From JAZDJP01 sp043803805 (GTDB lineage Bacteria > Planctomycetota > JAZDJP01): a stretch of DNA of 64,000 nt. The DNA is taken from assembly GCA_043803805.1 (NCBI GenBank), contig JAZDJP010000084.1, positions 1 through 64,000 on the forward strand. The letters run 5' to 3'. The notes below the pieces were generated by a model. It was not told the origin of the DNA. It did no database searches and worked only from the letters and a program-made list of their open reading frames with translations. Shown here in pieces: positions 15,884-22,930 of this stretch (its first letter is position 1; every line of letters begins with the position of its first letter). The position numbers and the translations under genes are program-made.

Positions 15884-16363
15884 ATGAAAAAACTGAAACT
15901 TTACATTGAGACGAGCGTATGGAGTCATCTTGTGGCCGATGACGCCCCGGAGGCACGAAGGACAGCCGAGGCGCTTTTTGCGGATGTCGGCGCTTACGAG
16001 ATCTGCGTTTCTGATTTGGTGTTTCAGGAGATCGGGCGAACACGGGACGAGACAAAGCGGAGGATGTTGAGGGATCTGGTGGAACGTCATCAACCCGAAA
16101 TACTGATTTCCGATGAAGAGGAGGTTGTGGCGTTGGCGAAGCGGTATATTGCTGAAGGCGTGATCCCGCCGTCGGCCAGGGACGATGCGATTCATGTTGC
16201 GACCGCCGTCGTTGAGGGGGTGGATGTTTTGGTGAGTTTGAACATGCGGCATATCGTGCATGTGCGGACGAGAAGGGGCATCAACGGCATCAATAAGATG
16301 GAAGGGTATCGGGAAATTGAGATTGCAACACCCGAGGAGGTGGCGACCCATGGCGAAGAGTAA
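15884..16363 (+). CDS. PIN-domain protein (putative RNase toxin)
   Basis: This is a 159-residue protein with PIN-like architecture: an N-terminal strand LKLYIETSVWSHL (the usual D-T-N is E-T-S), the acidic residue in VFQEIGRT, and the conserved SARDDAIHVATAVVEG in the second half. PIN proteins are Mg-dependent ribonucleases, often toxins. The last 14 bp overlap the start of a 60-residue gene that may be its antitoxin. The first acidic position is Glu instead of Asp, so activity is uncertain. The module sits between two copies of the zinc-ribbon gene, which suggests insertion into a duplicated locus. Confidence 0.72.
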   Translation: MKKLKLYIETSVWSHLVADDAPEARRTAEALFADVGAYEICVSDLVFQEIGRTRDETKRRMLRDLVERHQPEILISDEEEVVALAKRYIAEGVIPPSARDDAIHVATAVVEGVDVLVSLNMRHIVHVRTRRGINGINKMEGYREIEIATPEEVATHGEE

Positions 16364-16532
16364 AGAATCAACGGTCATGGTGGAGTTGGAGGAGATGCGG
16401 GCGCGGCACGCGAAGGAAACGGAGGGGCTTTCCCTCAAGGAATTGGCAAGGCATTATCGTGAGGAGGGCGAGAAGGCGCGTATCGCCCTGGGGTTGACGC
16501 GTCTGCCCGTTGTACGCCGGGTGAGCCGGTAG
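16350..16532 (+). CDS. Small charged protein overlapping the PIN gene, putative antitoxin
   Basis: This is a 60-residue protein (MAKSKESTVMVELEEMRARH...), strongly charged and helical, starting in another frame 14 bp before the end of the PIN gene. Overlap of this sort is typical of toxin-antitoxin pairs, although here the toxin would come first. I do not recognise an antitoxin fold, so the role is inferred from position only. Confidence 0.5.
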   Translation: MAKSKESTVMVELEEMRARHAKETEGLSLKELARHYREEGEKARIALGLTRLPVVRRVSR

Positions 16533-16543
16533 ATAATACCACG

Positions 16544-16780
16544 GTGGCCAATCGCGCGGCGGTGCCCGAACGGGCGAAGGCCTGCCCGGAATGCGGCGCG
16601 GACGAGAAGACCGGCTGGTCTCCGGACACCCTTTACGACGGTCTGGATTTGCCGGATTCCGGCGATGCCGGATCCCCGGACGCGCCGTCAGGGCGGATCC
16701 GCCGGTGGCTTCTCGTTGCCGTCACCATCTTGGCGTTTCTCGGAATGCTCTGGTTTCTGCTGCGCCAGGGGGGGATATGA
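16544..16780 (+). CDS. Small zinc-ribbon membrane protein (copy 2, 5' end altered)
   Basis: This is a 78-residue protein with GTG start (16544), paralogous to the product of 15459-15716. Both share PERAKACPECG, DEKTGWSPDTLYDGLDLPD and the transmembrane helix (RWLLVAVTILAFLGMLWFLL). The copy has lost the first CxxC pair: the region aligning with NCGAPVPERAK reads ANRAAVPERAK, so the ribbon has only one Cys pair and probably cannot bind zinc alone. There is no clear ribosome site. It may be translated by coupling to the 60-residue gene 11 bp upstream, or may be decaying. Its stop overlaps the next start (ATGA). Confidence 0.6.
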   Translation: MANRAAVPERAKACPECGADEKTGWSPDTLYDGLDLPDSGDAGSPDAPSGRIRRWLLVAVTILAFLGMLWFLLRQGGI

Positions 16781-17286
16781 AATATCGTTTTTGGTCAGTC
16801 ATATTTCTATTCGTTGTTGTGGTGGGTTCGGTTGTTTTGGCTGTTTGTTTCAGAAATTCTAAGCGGCTGAAAGAAATGAGCCCTGAGGTGATGGATGATG
16901 TACGAGAGGCGATAGTTCGGCACTATTTTCCGAGGGAACTGTCAGAAAAATTAAAAGAGGGGGGACACCTGTTTTTCCTTTCGTTTGATAATCGAGCAGA
17001 CCCTTCCGAGAATTTTATGAGGAAGATTCGGGACATTGATTACGTCGTTATAAAAAAATACTCCGATTGTGAAAGTCAGGAGGATGGAACAGTTATAGAT
17101 AGGCGGACAAGGAAACGTGGAGCAGTTATGAGTATGGTTGATATAAATAGAGTCAGTGCTGTTGAAATCATTGCCGAGCTTTGGACATATTCGGGTCCAT
17201 TGGCGGGCAGGGGGGATAAGTTGTGTCTGAAGTTTGAGTCGGGACGTTGGAAAGTTGAGAAAATGGAAACTATTGCCGTTTCATAA
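16777..17286 (+). CDS. Hypothetical membrane-anchored protein, AT-rich
   Basis: This is a 169-residue protein with one N-terminal transmembrane helix (WSVIFLFVVVVGSVVLAVCF) and an extracytoplasmic-type mixed domain ending in LCLKFESGRWKVEKME. No family is recognised. It starts inside the stop codon of the zinc-ribbon copy 2. Base composition is clearly poorer in GC than its neighbours (runs such as GATATAAATAGAGTC), which suggests recent acquisition. The C-terminal 'W/F...G.WK.' ending resembles NTF2-like or DUF4878-type lumenal domains, but this is weak. Confidence 0.6.
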   Translation: MKYRFWSVIFLFVVVVGSVVLAVCFRNSKRLKEMSPEVMDDVREAIVRHYFPRELSEKLKEGGHLFFLSFDNRADPSENFMRKIRDIDYVVIKKYSDCESQEDGTVIDRRTRKRGAVMSMVDINRVSAVEIIAELWTYSGPLAGRGDKLCLKFESGRWKVEKMETIAVS

Positions 17287-17308
17287 CGCGTAGCGTGAAG
17301 TGAGTGAT

Positions 17309-17332
17309 GGCGTGTCCGCGCCGCGACACGCC
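17309..17332 (+). terminator. Stem-loop downstream of the AT-rich gene
   Basis: GGCGTGTC (17309-17316) and GACACGCC (17325-17332) form a perfect 8-bp stem with an 8-nt loop, 23 bp after the stop codon. There is no T-tract, so it is a weak terminator candidate. Confidence 0.4.
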
Positions 17333-17345
17333 AGCGCACAGATGC

Positions 17346-17374
17346 TTGGCAAACCTGCGAAAAACAAGTAGAAT
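17346..17374 (+). promoter_or_regulatory. Promoter of tRNA-Ser
   Basis: TTGGCA (17346-17351), a 17-bp spacer, TAGAAT (17369-17374). The predicted start is about 7 bp before the tRNA 5' end. Confidence 0.55.
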
Positions 17375-17387
17375 CGACCACTTACAA

Positions 17388-17477
17388 GGAGAGGTGCCGG
17401 AGCGGCCGAACGGGTACGATTGGAAATCGTAAGACGGGGCAACCTGTCCGAGGGTTCAAATCCCTCCCTCTCCGCCA
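17388..17477 (+). tRNA. tRNA-Ser (anticodon GGA)
   Basis: The acceptor stem is GGAGAGG/CCTCTCC with discriminator G and encoded CCA (17475-17477). The anticodon stem is TACGA/TCGTA and the anticodon is GGA at 17422-17424. The long class II variable arm and T-loop GGTTCAAATCC are present. Confidence 0.95.
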
Positions 17478-17588
17478 TTTCTGACGATAAACTTCGCGAT
17501 TCTGTGTCGCTACGCCCTCGCTGTGTCGCAGTGCAGACACAGCGTCGGGCTATGCTTCTTGACTCGCTTGTTTCTCGCCAGAAATGGC
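17474..17588. repeat. 115-bp imperfect palindromic element abutting tRNA-Ser
   Basis: The outer arms of 19 bp (17474-17492 and 17570-17588) are inverted with two mismatches. The apex is a perfect 9-bp hairpin, CGCTGTGTC (17519-17527) with GACACAGCG (17536-17544). The left arm begins inside the tRNA's GCCA 3' end. The element fills most of the spacer between convergent tRNA-Ser and tadA, and may act as a bidirectional terminator or be a non-autonomous mobile repeat. Confidence 0.6.
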
Positions 17589-17620
17589 CTACTCCATGGA
17601 ATGGACCCTTCAGGACAATA

Positions 17621-18118
17621 TCAAACTTTGCCTTCGTCCGCCCCCGCGCGTTTCGCGAGGAAGAAATCCGTGAGGAGTTTCCCGCACGCCTCCGCCTCGA
17701 TGCCGTCGGTGACCGCCAGCCGGTGGTTGAGGCGGTTGTCCCGCGCAATATCATACAGCGAACCGCAGGCCCCGGCCTTCGGGTCCCGCGCCCCGAACAC
17801 AATCCGTTCGACACGGGCCTGCACCAGCGCCCCGGCGCACATCGGGCAGGGTTCGAGCGTAACGTAAAGCGTCGTTCCGGTCAACCTCCAATTCTCAAGC
17901 GCCTCCGCCGCCTGGGTGATGGCAATCATCTCGGCATGCGCGGTCGGATCCTTGAGCGTTTCGCGGGAGTTGTGGGCGCGGGCGATGATCCGGTCCCCGT
18001 GGACGATGATCGCCCCGACGGGAACCTCCTTTTTCCGAAATGCCCTCCGGGCCTCCTTGAGGGCCTCCTGCATGAAGCGGTGGTCGCGTTCCCCGGGAGA
18101 TGGCGGTTGAAGGGGCAT
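17621..18118 (-). CDS. tadA: tRNA(adenosine-34) deaminase
   Basis: This is a 165-residue zinc deaminase that converts A34 of tRNA-Arg(ACG) to inosine so that it can read CGU, CGC and CGA. The catalytic HAE is in DPTAHAEMIAI and the zinc-binding PCxxC in LEPCPMCAGAL; length is standard. The gene lies 19 bp downstream of, and on the same strand as, a tRNA-Arg with anticodon ACG, its known substrate. Both are likely transcribed from the promoter at 18229-18257. Confidence 0.95.
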   Translation of the reverse strand: MPLQPPSPGERDHRFMQEALKEARRAFRKKEVPVGAIIVHGDRIIARAHNSRETLKDPTAHAEMIAITQAAEALENWRLTGTTLYVTLEPCPMCAGALVQARVERIVFGARDPKAGACGSLYDIARDNRLNHRLAVTDGIEAEACGKLLTDFFLAKRAGADEGKV

Positions 18119-18137
18119 GCGGTGGAAAAATCAATAG

Positions 18138-18211
18138 CGCGCCCACCCCGAGTCGAACGGGGAACCGACGGATTCGTAGTCCGTTACTCTATCCAATTGA
18201 GCTATGGGCGC
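18138..18211 (-). tRNA. tRNA-Arg (anticodon ACG)
   Basis: Read on the minus strand: acceptor GCGCCCA/TGGGCGC, anticodon stem ACGGA/TCCGT with loop CTACGAA, anticodon ACG (plus-strand CGT at 18175-18177), and T-arm GTTCGACTC. CCA is not encoded. It is the substrate of the TadA enzyme encoded immediately downstream. Confidence 0.95.
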
Positions 18212-18228
18212 GTGACCGTGACCACTCC

Positions 18229-18257
18229 ATAATATCGGCAAATCCGGCCTCATGCAA
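18229..18257 (-). promoter_or_regulatory. Promoter of tRNA-Arg and tadA
   Basis: On the minus strand, TTGCAT (18252-18257), a 17-bp spacer and TATTAT (18229-18234), ending 17 bp before the tRNA 5' end. Confidence 0.5.
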
Positions 18258-18300
18258 CAGATTCCCCATCAGCGAAAGGGCAAACCGGCCGAAAATGTGG

Positions 18301-18329
18301 TTGGCGGGCCGCCGGTTTCCGTCTACAAT
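18301..18329 (+). promoter_or_regulatory. Promoter of tRNA-Lys
   Basis: TTGGCG (18301-18306), a 17-bp spacer, TACAAT (18324-18329), 13 bp before the tRNA 5' end. Confidence 0.55.
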
Positions 18330-18342
18330 CAGCCGTTGATGT

Positions 18343-18415
18343 GGGGGCATAGCTCAGTCGGTAGAGCATCTGCCTTTTAAGCAGAGGGTCGTGGGTTCGA
18401 GTCCCACTGCCCTCA
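18343..18415 (+). tRNA. tRNA-Lys (anticodon TTT)
   Basis: The acceptor stem is GGGGGCA/TGCCCTC with one G-T pair. The anticodon stem is TCTGC/GCAGA with loop CTTTTAA, anticodon TTT at 18376-18378. T-arm GGTTCGAGTCC. No encoded CCA. Confidence 0.95.
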
Positions 18416-18424
18416 CATCATGAC

Positions 18425-19165
18425 ATGATCATCCTGACGTTCATCGTTCTGGTCATCGGCGCCGCGGTGTTCGTCCGCGGACTCTCCGAATTGTTTTTAA
18501 ACAGCGAGGAACTCATTACAAAACCCTTGGCGGGGGGGGTGGGGGCATGCCTGGCCGCGGTGCTGTTGGGATGGTGGGTGGACACGGTTATCCTGCCGCT
18601 GATGGTCCGGAAAGATTACTTCATGGGTCTCGGGCTCGTCATGGTGGCGGCCGCCCTGTATTCGCCGCTCCTCTGGGGTCCCTTCACGGGCGGCCTGTTC
18701 AAGATGGTCGAGTCCATGCTCTGGCCCGGCCGTGCCGTGAAACCGGCGAAGGTCTACGAGAAGGCGGAGATGGCGATGTCGGCGGGGCGTCTGGAGGAGG
18801 CCGCGGCGCTCTACCGGGCCGAGGGCGAAACCGACGAGAACGACGTGGAGGCGTGGTACCGTCTGGCCGACGTCCAACTCGCGATGAAGAAGCCCCGGGA
18901 GGCGTTCGAGACGTTCCGCCGGGTCGTCGTTCATCCGCACGCGAACGAGGGGTACATCACCCTGTGCGCCAAGCGCGTGGCGGAACTGGCGGGAATCCCG
19001 GTGAAGGACGTGCGGGGGCTTCTCGAAACGGCCCTCCTGGCGGTGTCGGATCCGAAACTCGCGGAGGCCCTCCGGTCGGCCGTGGATCAACTGGACCGGC
19101 TCCCGTCGGGGGATTTGCCGAAAAACGCGCCGACGCTTCTCTTCGGAAAACTCATGCACAAGTGA
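18425..19165 (+). CDS. Membrane protein with TPR-like cytoplasmic region
   Basis: This is a 246-residue protein. Three hydrophobic helices lie in the first ~100 residues (IILTFIVLVIGAAVFV, GGVGACLAAVLLGWWV, MGLGLVMVAAALYSPLLW). Helical repeats follow that read like two tetratricopeptide units (KAEMAMSAGRLEEAAALYRAE and WYRLADVQLAMKKPREAFETF). It starts 9 bp after tRNA-Lys with no visible ribosome site and may share the tRNA promoter. Function is unknown; scaffolding at the membrane is an inference from the repeats. Confidence 0.65.
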   Translation: MIILTFIVLVIGAAVFVRGLSELFLNSEELITKPLAGGVGACLAAVLLGWWVDTVILPLMVRKDYFMGLGLVMVAAALYSPLLWGPFTGGLFKMVESMLWPGRAVKPAKVYEKAEMAMSAGRLEEAAALYRAEGETDENDVEAWYRLADVQLAMKKPREAFETFRRVVVHPHANEGYITLCAKRVAELAGIPVKDVRGLLETALLAVSDPKLAEALRSAVDQLDRLPSGDLPKNAPTLLFGKLMHK

Positions 19166-19238
19166 CGTGCGACGAGATCGCGTGTCGGCAATCTCGGAAA
19201 ACCACGGAGGGGGCCGGGGGGCCGCATCCCCGGATTTC

Positions 19239-19266
19239 TTGAACTCTCGGGCTGTACTGATACAAT
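19239..19266 (+). promoter_or_regulatory. Promoter of argG-carA
   Basis: TTGAAC (19239-19244), a 16-bp spacer, TACAAT (19261-19266). The resulting ~65-nt leader contains the heptamer array at 19294-19328. Confidence 0.55.
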
Positions 19267-19293
19267 CGTCGCGATAACCGTAACCCGTAGACT

Positions 19294-19328
19294 GGAAACC
19301 GGAAACTGGAAACCGGAAACTGGAAACC
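19294..19328 (+). repeat. Heptamer array GGAAACC/GGAAACT in the argG leader
   Basis: Five heptamers alternate strictly: GGAAACC, GGAAACT, GGAAACC, GGAAACT, GGAAACC. They are followed by GGGAGTTGCC and the argG ATG at 19339. The best Shine-Dalgarno candidate (GGGAG, 19329-19333) directly continues the array. Confidence 0.85.
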
Positions 19329-19338
19329 GGGAGTTGCC

Positions 19339-20589
19339 ATGGCCAAGGTGGTTGTCGCCTATTCGGGGGGGCTCGACACGTCGCTGGCGATCCATTGGCT
19401 CCAGCATCGCAAGAACTTCAAGGTCATCACGTTCACGGCCGACATCGGCCAGGGGGGGTATCTGGAGCCCGTCGGCGAGCAGGCCCTTGCGATGGGTGTG
19501 GAACGGGCCATGGTCACGGACCTCCGCGAGAAATTCGTGACGGAGTACATCTTCCCGGCCCTTCGCGCCGGGGCGGTGTACGAGTCCGGGTATTTTCTCG
19601 CCTCGGCGCTCAGCCGCCCCCTCATCGCCAGCGAGATCGTCACGATCGCCGTCGAGGAGGGGTGTGAGTACGTCGCCCACGGCGCCGCGGTGAAGGGCAA
19701 CGACATCATCCGTTTCGAAACGGCTATCGCCGCCCTGGCTCCGAACCTCAAGATCATCGTCCCGGCCCGGGAGTGGTCCTTCAAGAGCCGCGACGAGATG
19801 ATCGAGTACGCCTCGAAAAACGGCATCCCCGGTTCCGTCACGCGGGAATTCCCCTACAGCATCGACCGCAACCTCTGGGGGGCCAGCATCGGGGAGGGGG
19901 CGCTCGCGGACGCCGGCGCCGAACCGCCGGACGACACCTATCTCACCGTATCCCATCCGTCCCGCACCCCCGACGAGGCCGAAACCATCGAGATCGGATT
20001 CGAGGAGGGGCGGCCGGTGACGATCGACGGGGAGGCGATGCCGCCCGTGAAGCTCGTGGAACTTCTCCACAAACTCGGGAGCCGGCACGGTGTGGGCCGG
20101 ACGGACATCATCGAGGACCGAACGACGGGCATCAAGTCCCGGGAGATCTACGAGGCTCCGGCGGCGACCATCCTTCACAAGGCCCACCGGGCGCTCGAGG
20201 AGATGGTTCTTCCGAAGGGGCTCTTCCAATTCAAATGCCACGTCGCCCAGCGGTATGCGGAACTCGTCTATGACGGAAAGTGGTTCTCCGAGTTCCGCGG
20301 CGCCCTGGACGCCTTCGTCGCCTGCACCCAGCGGTTCGTCACGGGCGCCGTGCGCGTGAAACTTTTCAAGGCGGTCGCCGGCGTCGCGGGACGCAGGAGC
20401 GAGTTTTCCCTTTACGATCCGCACCTCGCCTCGCAGGGGGCGTGCGGCGGCTTCGACGAGCGTGTGGCGACGGACTACCTCAAGGTGCTGAACCTTCCGG
20501 TCCGGCATGTGGCCCTGCGGAACGCCCGGTTGGGGGATACGGTCCGGCCGGTCGGCGGAGGGGGGGAATCCGAGAGGGGTGGTTCATGA
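19339..20589 (+). CDS. argG: Argininosuccinate synthase
   Basis: This is a 416-residue enzyme that joins citrulline and aspartate with ATP in arginine synthesis. The PP-loop is in AYSGGLDTSLAIHWL; other family blocks include AHGAAVKGNDIIRFE, SIDRNLWGASIGEG and GIKSREIYEAPAA. Length is normal. It overlaps carA by ATGA (20586-20589), pairing arginine synthesis with carbamoyl phosphate synthesis. A heptamer array forms its leader, so translation initiation may depend on that repeat. The last ~15 residues (GGGGESERGGS) look non-conserved. Confidence 0.97.
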   Translation: MAKVVVAYSGGLDTSLAIHWLQHRKNFKVITFTADIGQGGYLEPVGEQALAMGVERAMVTDLREKFVTEYIFPALRAGAVYESGYFLASALSRPLIASEIVTIAVEEGCEYVAHGAAVKGNDIIRFETAIAALAPNLKIIVPAREWSFKSRDEMIEYASKNGIPGSVTREFPYSIDRNLWGASIGEGALADAGAEPPDDTYLTVSHPSRTPDEAETIEIGFEEGRPVTIDGEAMPPVKLVELLHKLGSRHGVGRTDIIEDRTTGIKSREIYEAPAATILHKAHRALEEMVLPKGLFQFKCHVAQRYAELVYDGKWFSEFRGALDAFVACTQRFVTGAVRVKLFKAVAGVAGRRSEFSLYDPHLASQGACGGFDERVATDYLKVLNLPVRHVALRNARLGDTVRPVGGGGESERGGS

Positions 20590-21713
20590 GCGGCGAACGT
20601 CCCGCGATGCTGGTTCTCGAGGACGGCGCGGTGTTTCCCGGCCGCGCCGTGGGGGCCTCCGGCGAACGCGTCGGCGAGGTCGTCTTCAACACCAGCATGA
20701 CGGGTTACCAGGAGATCCTCACGGACCCGTCCTACCGCGACCAGATCGTGGTCATGACCTATCCCCTCATCGGGAACTACGGCATTACGCCCGAGGACAT
20801 GGAGTCGGGCCGTCCCCAGGTCCAGGGGTTTGTCATGAAGGAGATGAGCCGGGCGCCGAGCAATTTCCGGGCCCGCGAGGCCCTTGGGGGTTTCCTTCGA
20901 TCCGGGGACGTGCCCGGAATCGAGGGGGTGGACACCCGCGCCATCACAAAACGTCTCCGGGTGACGGGGGCGATGATGGGGATTCTTTCGACGGAGGAGA
21001 CGGACGCGGAGCGGCTCCTGGCGAAACTGCGGGGATCGCCGCGGTTCGGCGCGCGCGACCTGGTGCGCGAGGTCTCCTGCCCGTCGTCCCATCCCTGGTC
21101 GGAGGGTCACCGGTCGGACTTTTCCGCGGACATCCCGGTGGCGGCGGCGCGTTGGCGTGTCGTCGTGGTGGATTACGGCGTCAAGCACAACATCCTCCGG
21201 TCTCTGGCCCAATCCGGATGCGTCGTGACGGTGGTGCCGGCCACCGAAACGGCGGGGGCGGTTCTCGACCGGAAGCCCGACGGCGTCCTTCTCTCGAACG
21301 GCCCCGGGGATCCGGCCATCCTCGGCTACGCGGTGGAGAACGTCCGGGGTCTCCTCGGCCGGGTGCCGGTCTTCGGCATCTGCCTGGGACATCAGTTGCT
21401 GGGCATCGCCTGCGGCGGGAAGACGTTCAAATTGAAATTCGGGCATCGCGGGGCGAACCATCCGGTGATGGAACTGGCGACCGGGCGGGTCAGCATCACC
21501 TCCCAGAATCACGGTTACGCGGTGGACCCGGATTCCCTGGCGGGGACCGGGGCCGCCGTCACGCATATTAATTTAAACGACCGCACGGTGGAAGGGCTCC
21601 GCCTCGGGGAGCGCCGGGCCTTCTCGGTGCAGTACCATCCCGAGGCCTCGCCGGGGCCGCATGACGCGCTCGGGCTCTTCGACGATTTCAACCGTTTGAT
21701 GGCCGGCGCATGA
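20586..21713 (+). CDS. carA: Carbamoyl-phosphate synthase small (glutaminase) subunit
   Basis: This is a 375-residue class I glutamine amidotransferase subunit that supplies ammonia to CarB for arginine and pyrimidine synthesis. The nucleophilic Cys is in FGICLGHQLLG, with the His/Glu pair in QYHPEASPGP. N-terminal blocks LEDGAVFPGRAVGA and FNTSMTGYQEILTDPSY are standard. ATG 20586 lies in the argG stop (ATGA) after GAGAGGGG; an upstream frame extension reads through argG and is ignored. carB is not in the window; the next gene is cdaA, coupled by ATGA. Confidence 0.97.
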   Translation: MSGERPAMLVLEDGAVFPGRAVGASGERVGEVVFNTSMTGYQEILTDPSYRDQIVVMTYPLIGNYGITPEDMESGRPQVQGFVMKEMSRAPSNFRAREALGGFLRSGDVPGIEGVDTRAITKRLRVTGAMMGILSTEETDAERLLAKLRGSPRFGARDLVREVSCPSSHPWSEGHRSDFSADIPVAAARWRVVVVDYGVKHNILRSLAQSGCVVTVVPATETAGAVLDRKPDGVLLSNGPGDPAILGYAVENVRGLLGRVPVFGICLGHQLLGIACGGKTFKLKFGHRGANHPVMELATGRVSITSQNHGYAVDPDSLAGTGAAVTHINLNDRTVEGLRLGERRAFSVQYHPEASPGPHDALGLFDDFNRLMAGA

Positions 21714-22483
21714 ACCTCTTCGAGTTCATCTCCGAGTTCTGGAAGCCCACGGTGGAGATCCTCATCATCGGACTGGTCCTGTACGGGATTCTGCGGTTTC
21801 TGCAGGGCACGCGCGGGCTTGAGATCCTGAAGGGCATCGTGGTCCTCTTTCTTGTTGTGTTCGTTCTGGCCGCGGCGGTCTCCCGGATTCTGGAACTGCC
21901 CACACTCACCTGGCTCCTCGGCCAGATCGTGCCGCTTTCGATTCTGGCGCTTCTGGTCGTTTTCCAGCCGGAAATCCGCCGGGGGCTGACGCAACTCGGC
22001 CGGAAGCCCTTCTTCGGATACTTCATCCGTGAGCAGAAACCCTTTGCCGACGAAATCATCGAAGGGGTGATGCAACTCTCAAAAAGGAAGATCGGGGCCA
22101 TCATCGCCATCGAACGCGACATCCACCTCCGGAATTACACCGAGGAGGGGACGCGGGTGGACGCCGAGATCACGCCGTCGTTCCTGGTGTCCCTGTTCTG
22201 GCCGGGTTCGCCCCTGCACGACGGGGCGGTCATCATCCAGCACCGCCGGATTCTGGCGGCGGGATGCATCCTGCCGCTTACGGACAATCCGGACGTGGAC
22301 GGCGACCTTGGGACGCGCCACCGGGCGGCTCTGGGGCTCACGGAGGAAACCGATGCCGTGGCCGTGGTTGTCTCCGAGGAGACCGGCGTGGTGTCCGTCG
22401 CCCGCAAGGGGCTTCTCGTCCGGAACGTGGATCGCGAGGCGTTGCGGCGGATCCTGCAGGAGTCGTTCGAGGACAAGACCTGA
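21710..22483 (+). CDS. cdaA: Diadenylate cyclase CdaA
   Basis: This is a 257-residue membrane enzyme that makes c-di-AMP from two ATP. Three N-terminal transmembrane helices occupy residues ~15-85 (EILIIGLVLYGILRFL, GIVVLFLVVFVLAAAV, IVPLSILALLVVF). The DAC domain carries the DGA motif in GSPLHDGAVIIQ and RHR in LGTRHRAALGL, both needed for catalysis. It is followed by a CdaR-type gene and glmM, the conserved cdaA-cdaR-glmM order known from Firmicutes and found in other phyla. Start overlaps the carA stop (ATGA). Confidence 0.95.
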   Translation: MNLFEFISEFWKPTVEILIIGLVLYGILRFLQGTRGLEILKGIVVLFLVVFVLAAAVSRILELPTLTWLLGQIVPLSILALLVVFQPEIRRGLTQLGRKPFFGYFIREQKPFADEIIEGVMQLSKRKIGAIIAIERDIHLRNYTEEGTRVDAEITPSFLVSLFWPGSPLHDGAVIIQHRRILAAGCILPLTDNPDVDGDLGTRHRAALGLTEETDAVAVVVSEETGVVSVARKGLLVRNVDREALRRILQESFEDKT

Positions 22484-22513
22484 TCGTTTTGTGAATCACC
22501 ATGAGGGGATGAC

Positions 22514-22930
22514 ATGCCGTTTCCGTTTCTCAGGAATCTGGTTGTGCGAAACTGGCCGCTCAAGATCACGGCGATGGTTCTGGCCGTCCTGGCCTGGGCC
22601 TACGTGCGGGGCGAGCGCCCCGCGTTGTTCCGGACGCCTCCCGCGCAGGTGATGATGAGCCTGGAAGGGGCGGAGGTCGCGGTGCTTGTGTCGCCGACAT
22701 TTGCCGGACGGGTGCGGGTGATGACGGGGCTTCCGGCCGGAAAAGTTGCGTTGATGGGGCCCGCGGACAGATTACAAAACCTCGAATCCCGGGACATCCG
22801 GTGCCTGGTCGAATTGCCGCGCCCGGAGCGCGGCGGGCGGTACCGCCTGCCGGTCCGGATCCACCGGCCCGACGGCATCCGGATTGACGGCATGGCCCCC
22901 CAGGTCGAGGTCGAGGTGGTCATGCCATGA
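22514..22930 (+). CDS. CdaR/YbbR-like regulator of CdaA
   Basis: This is a 138-residue protein. One N-terminal transmembrane helix (WPLKITAMVLAVLAWAYVRG) is followed by a single extracytoplasmic YbbR-type beta domain. Family members usually have several YbbR repeats; this one is short, with about one. In known systems CdaR sits across the membrane and modulates CdaA. Position between cdaA and glmM is the main evidence. Its stop overlaps the glmM start (ATGA 22927-22930). Confidence 0.8.
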   Translation: MPFPFLRNLVVRNWPLKITAMVLAVLAWAYVRGERPALFRTPPAQVMMSLEGAEVAVLVSPTFAGRVRVMTGLPAGKVALMGPADRLQNLESRDIRCLVELPRPERGGRYRLPVRIHRPDGIRIDGMAPQVEVEVVMP

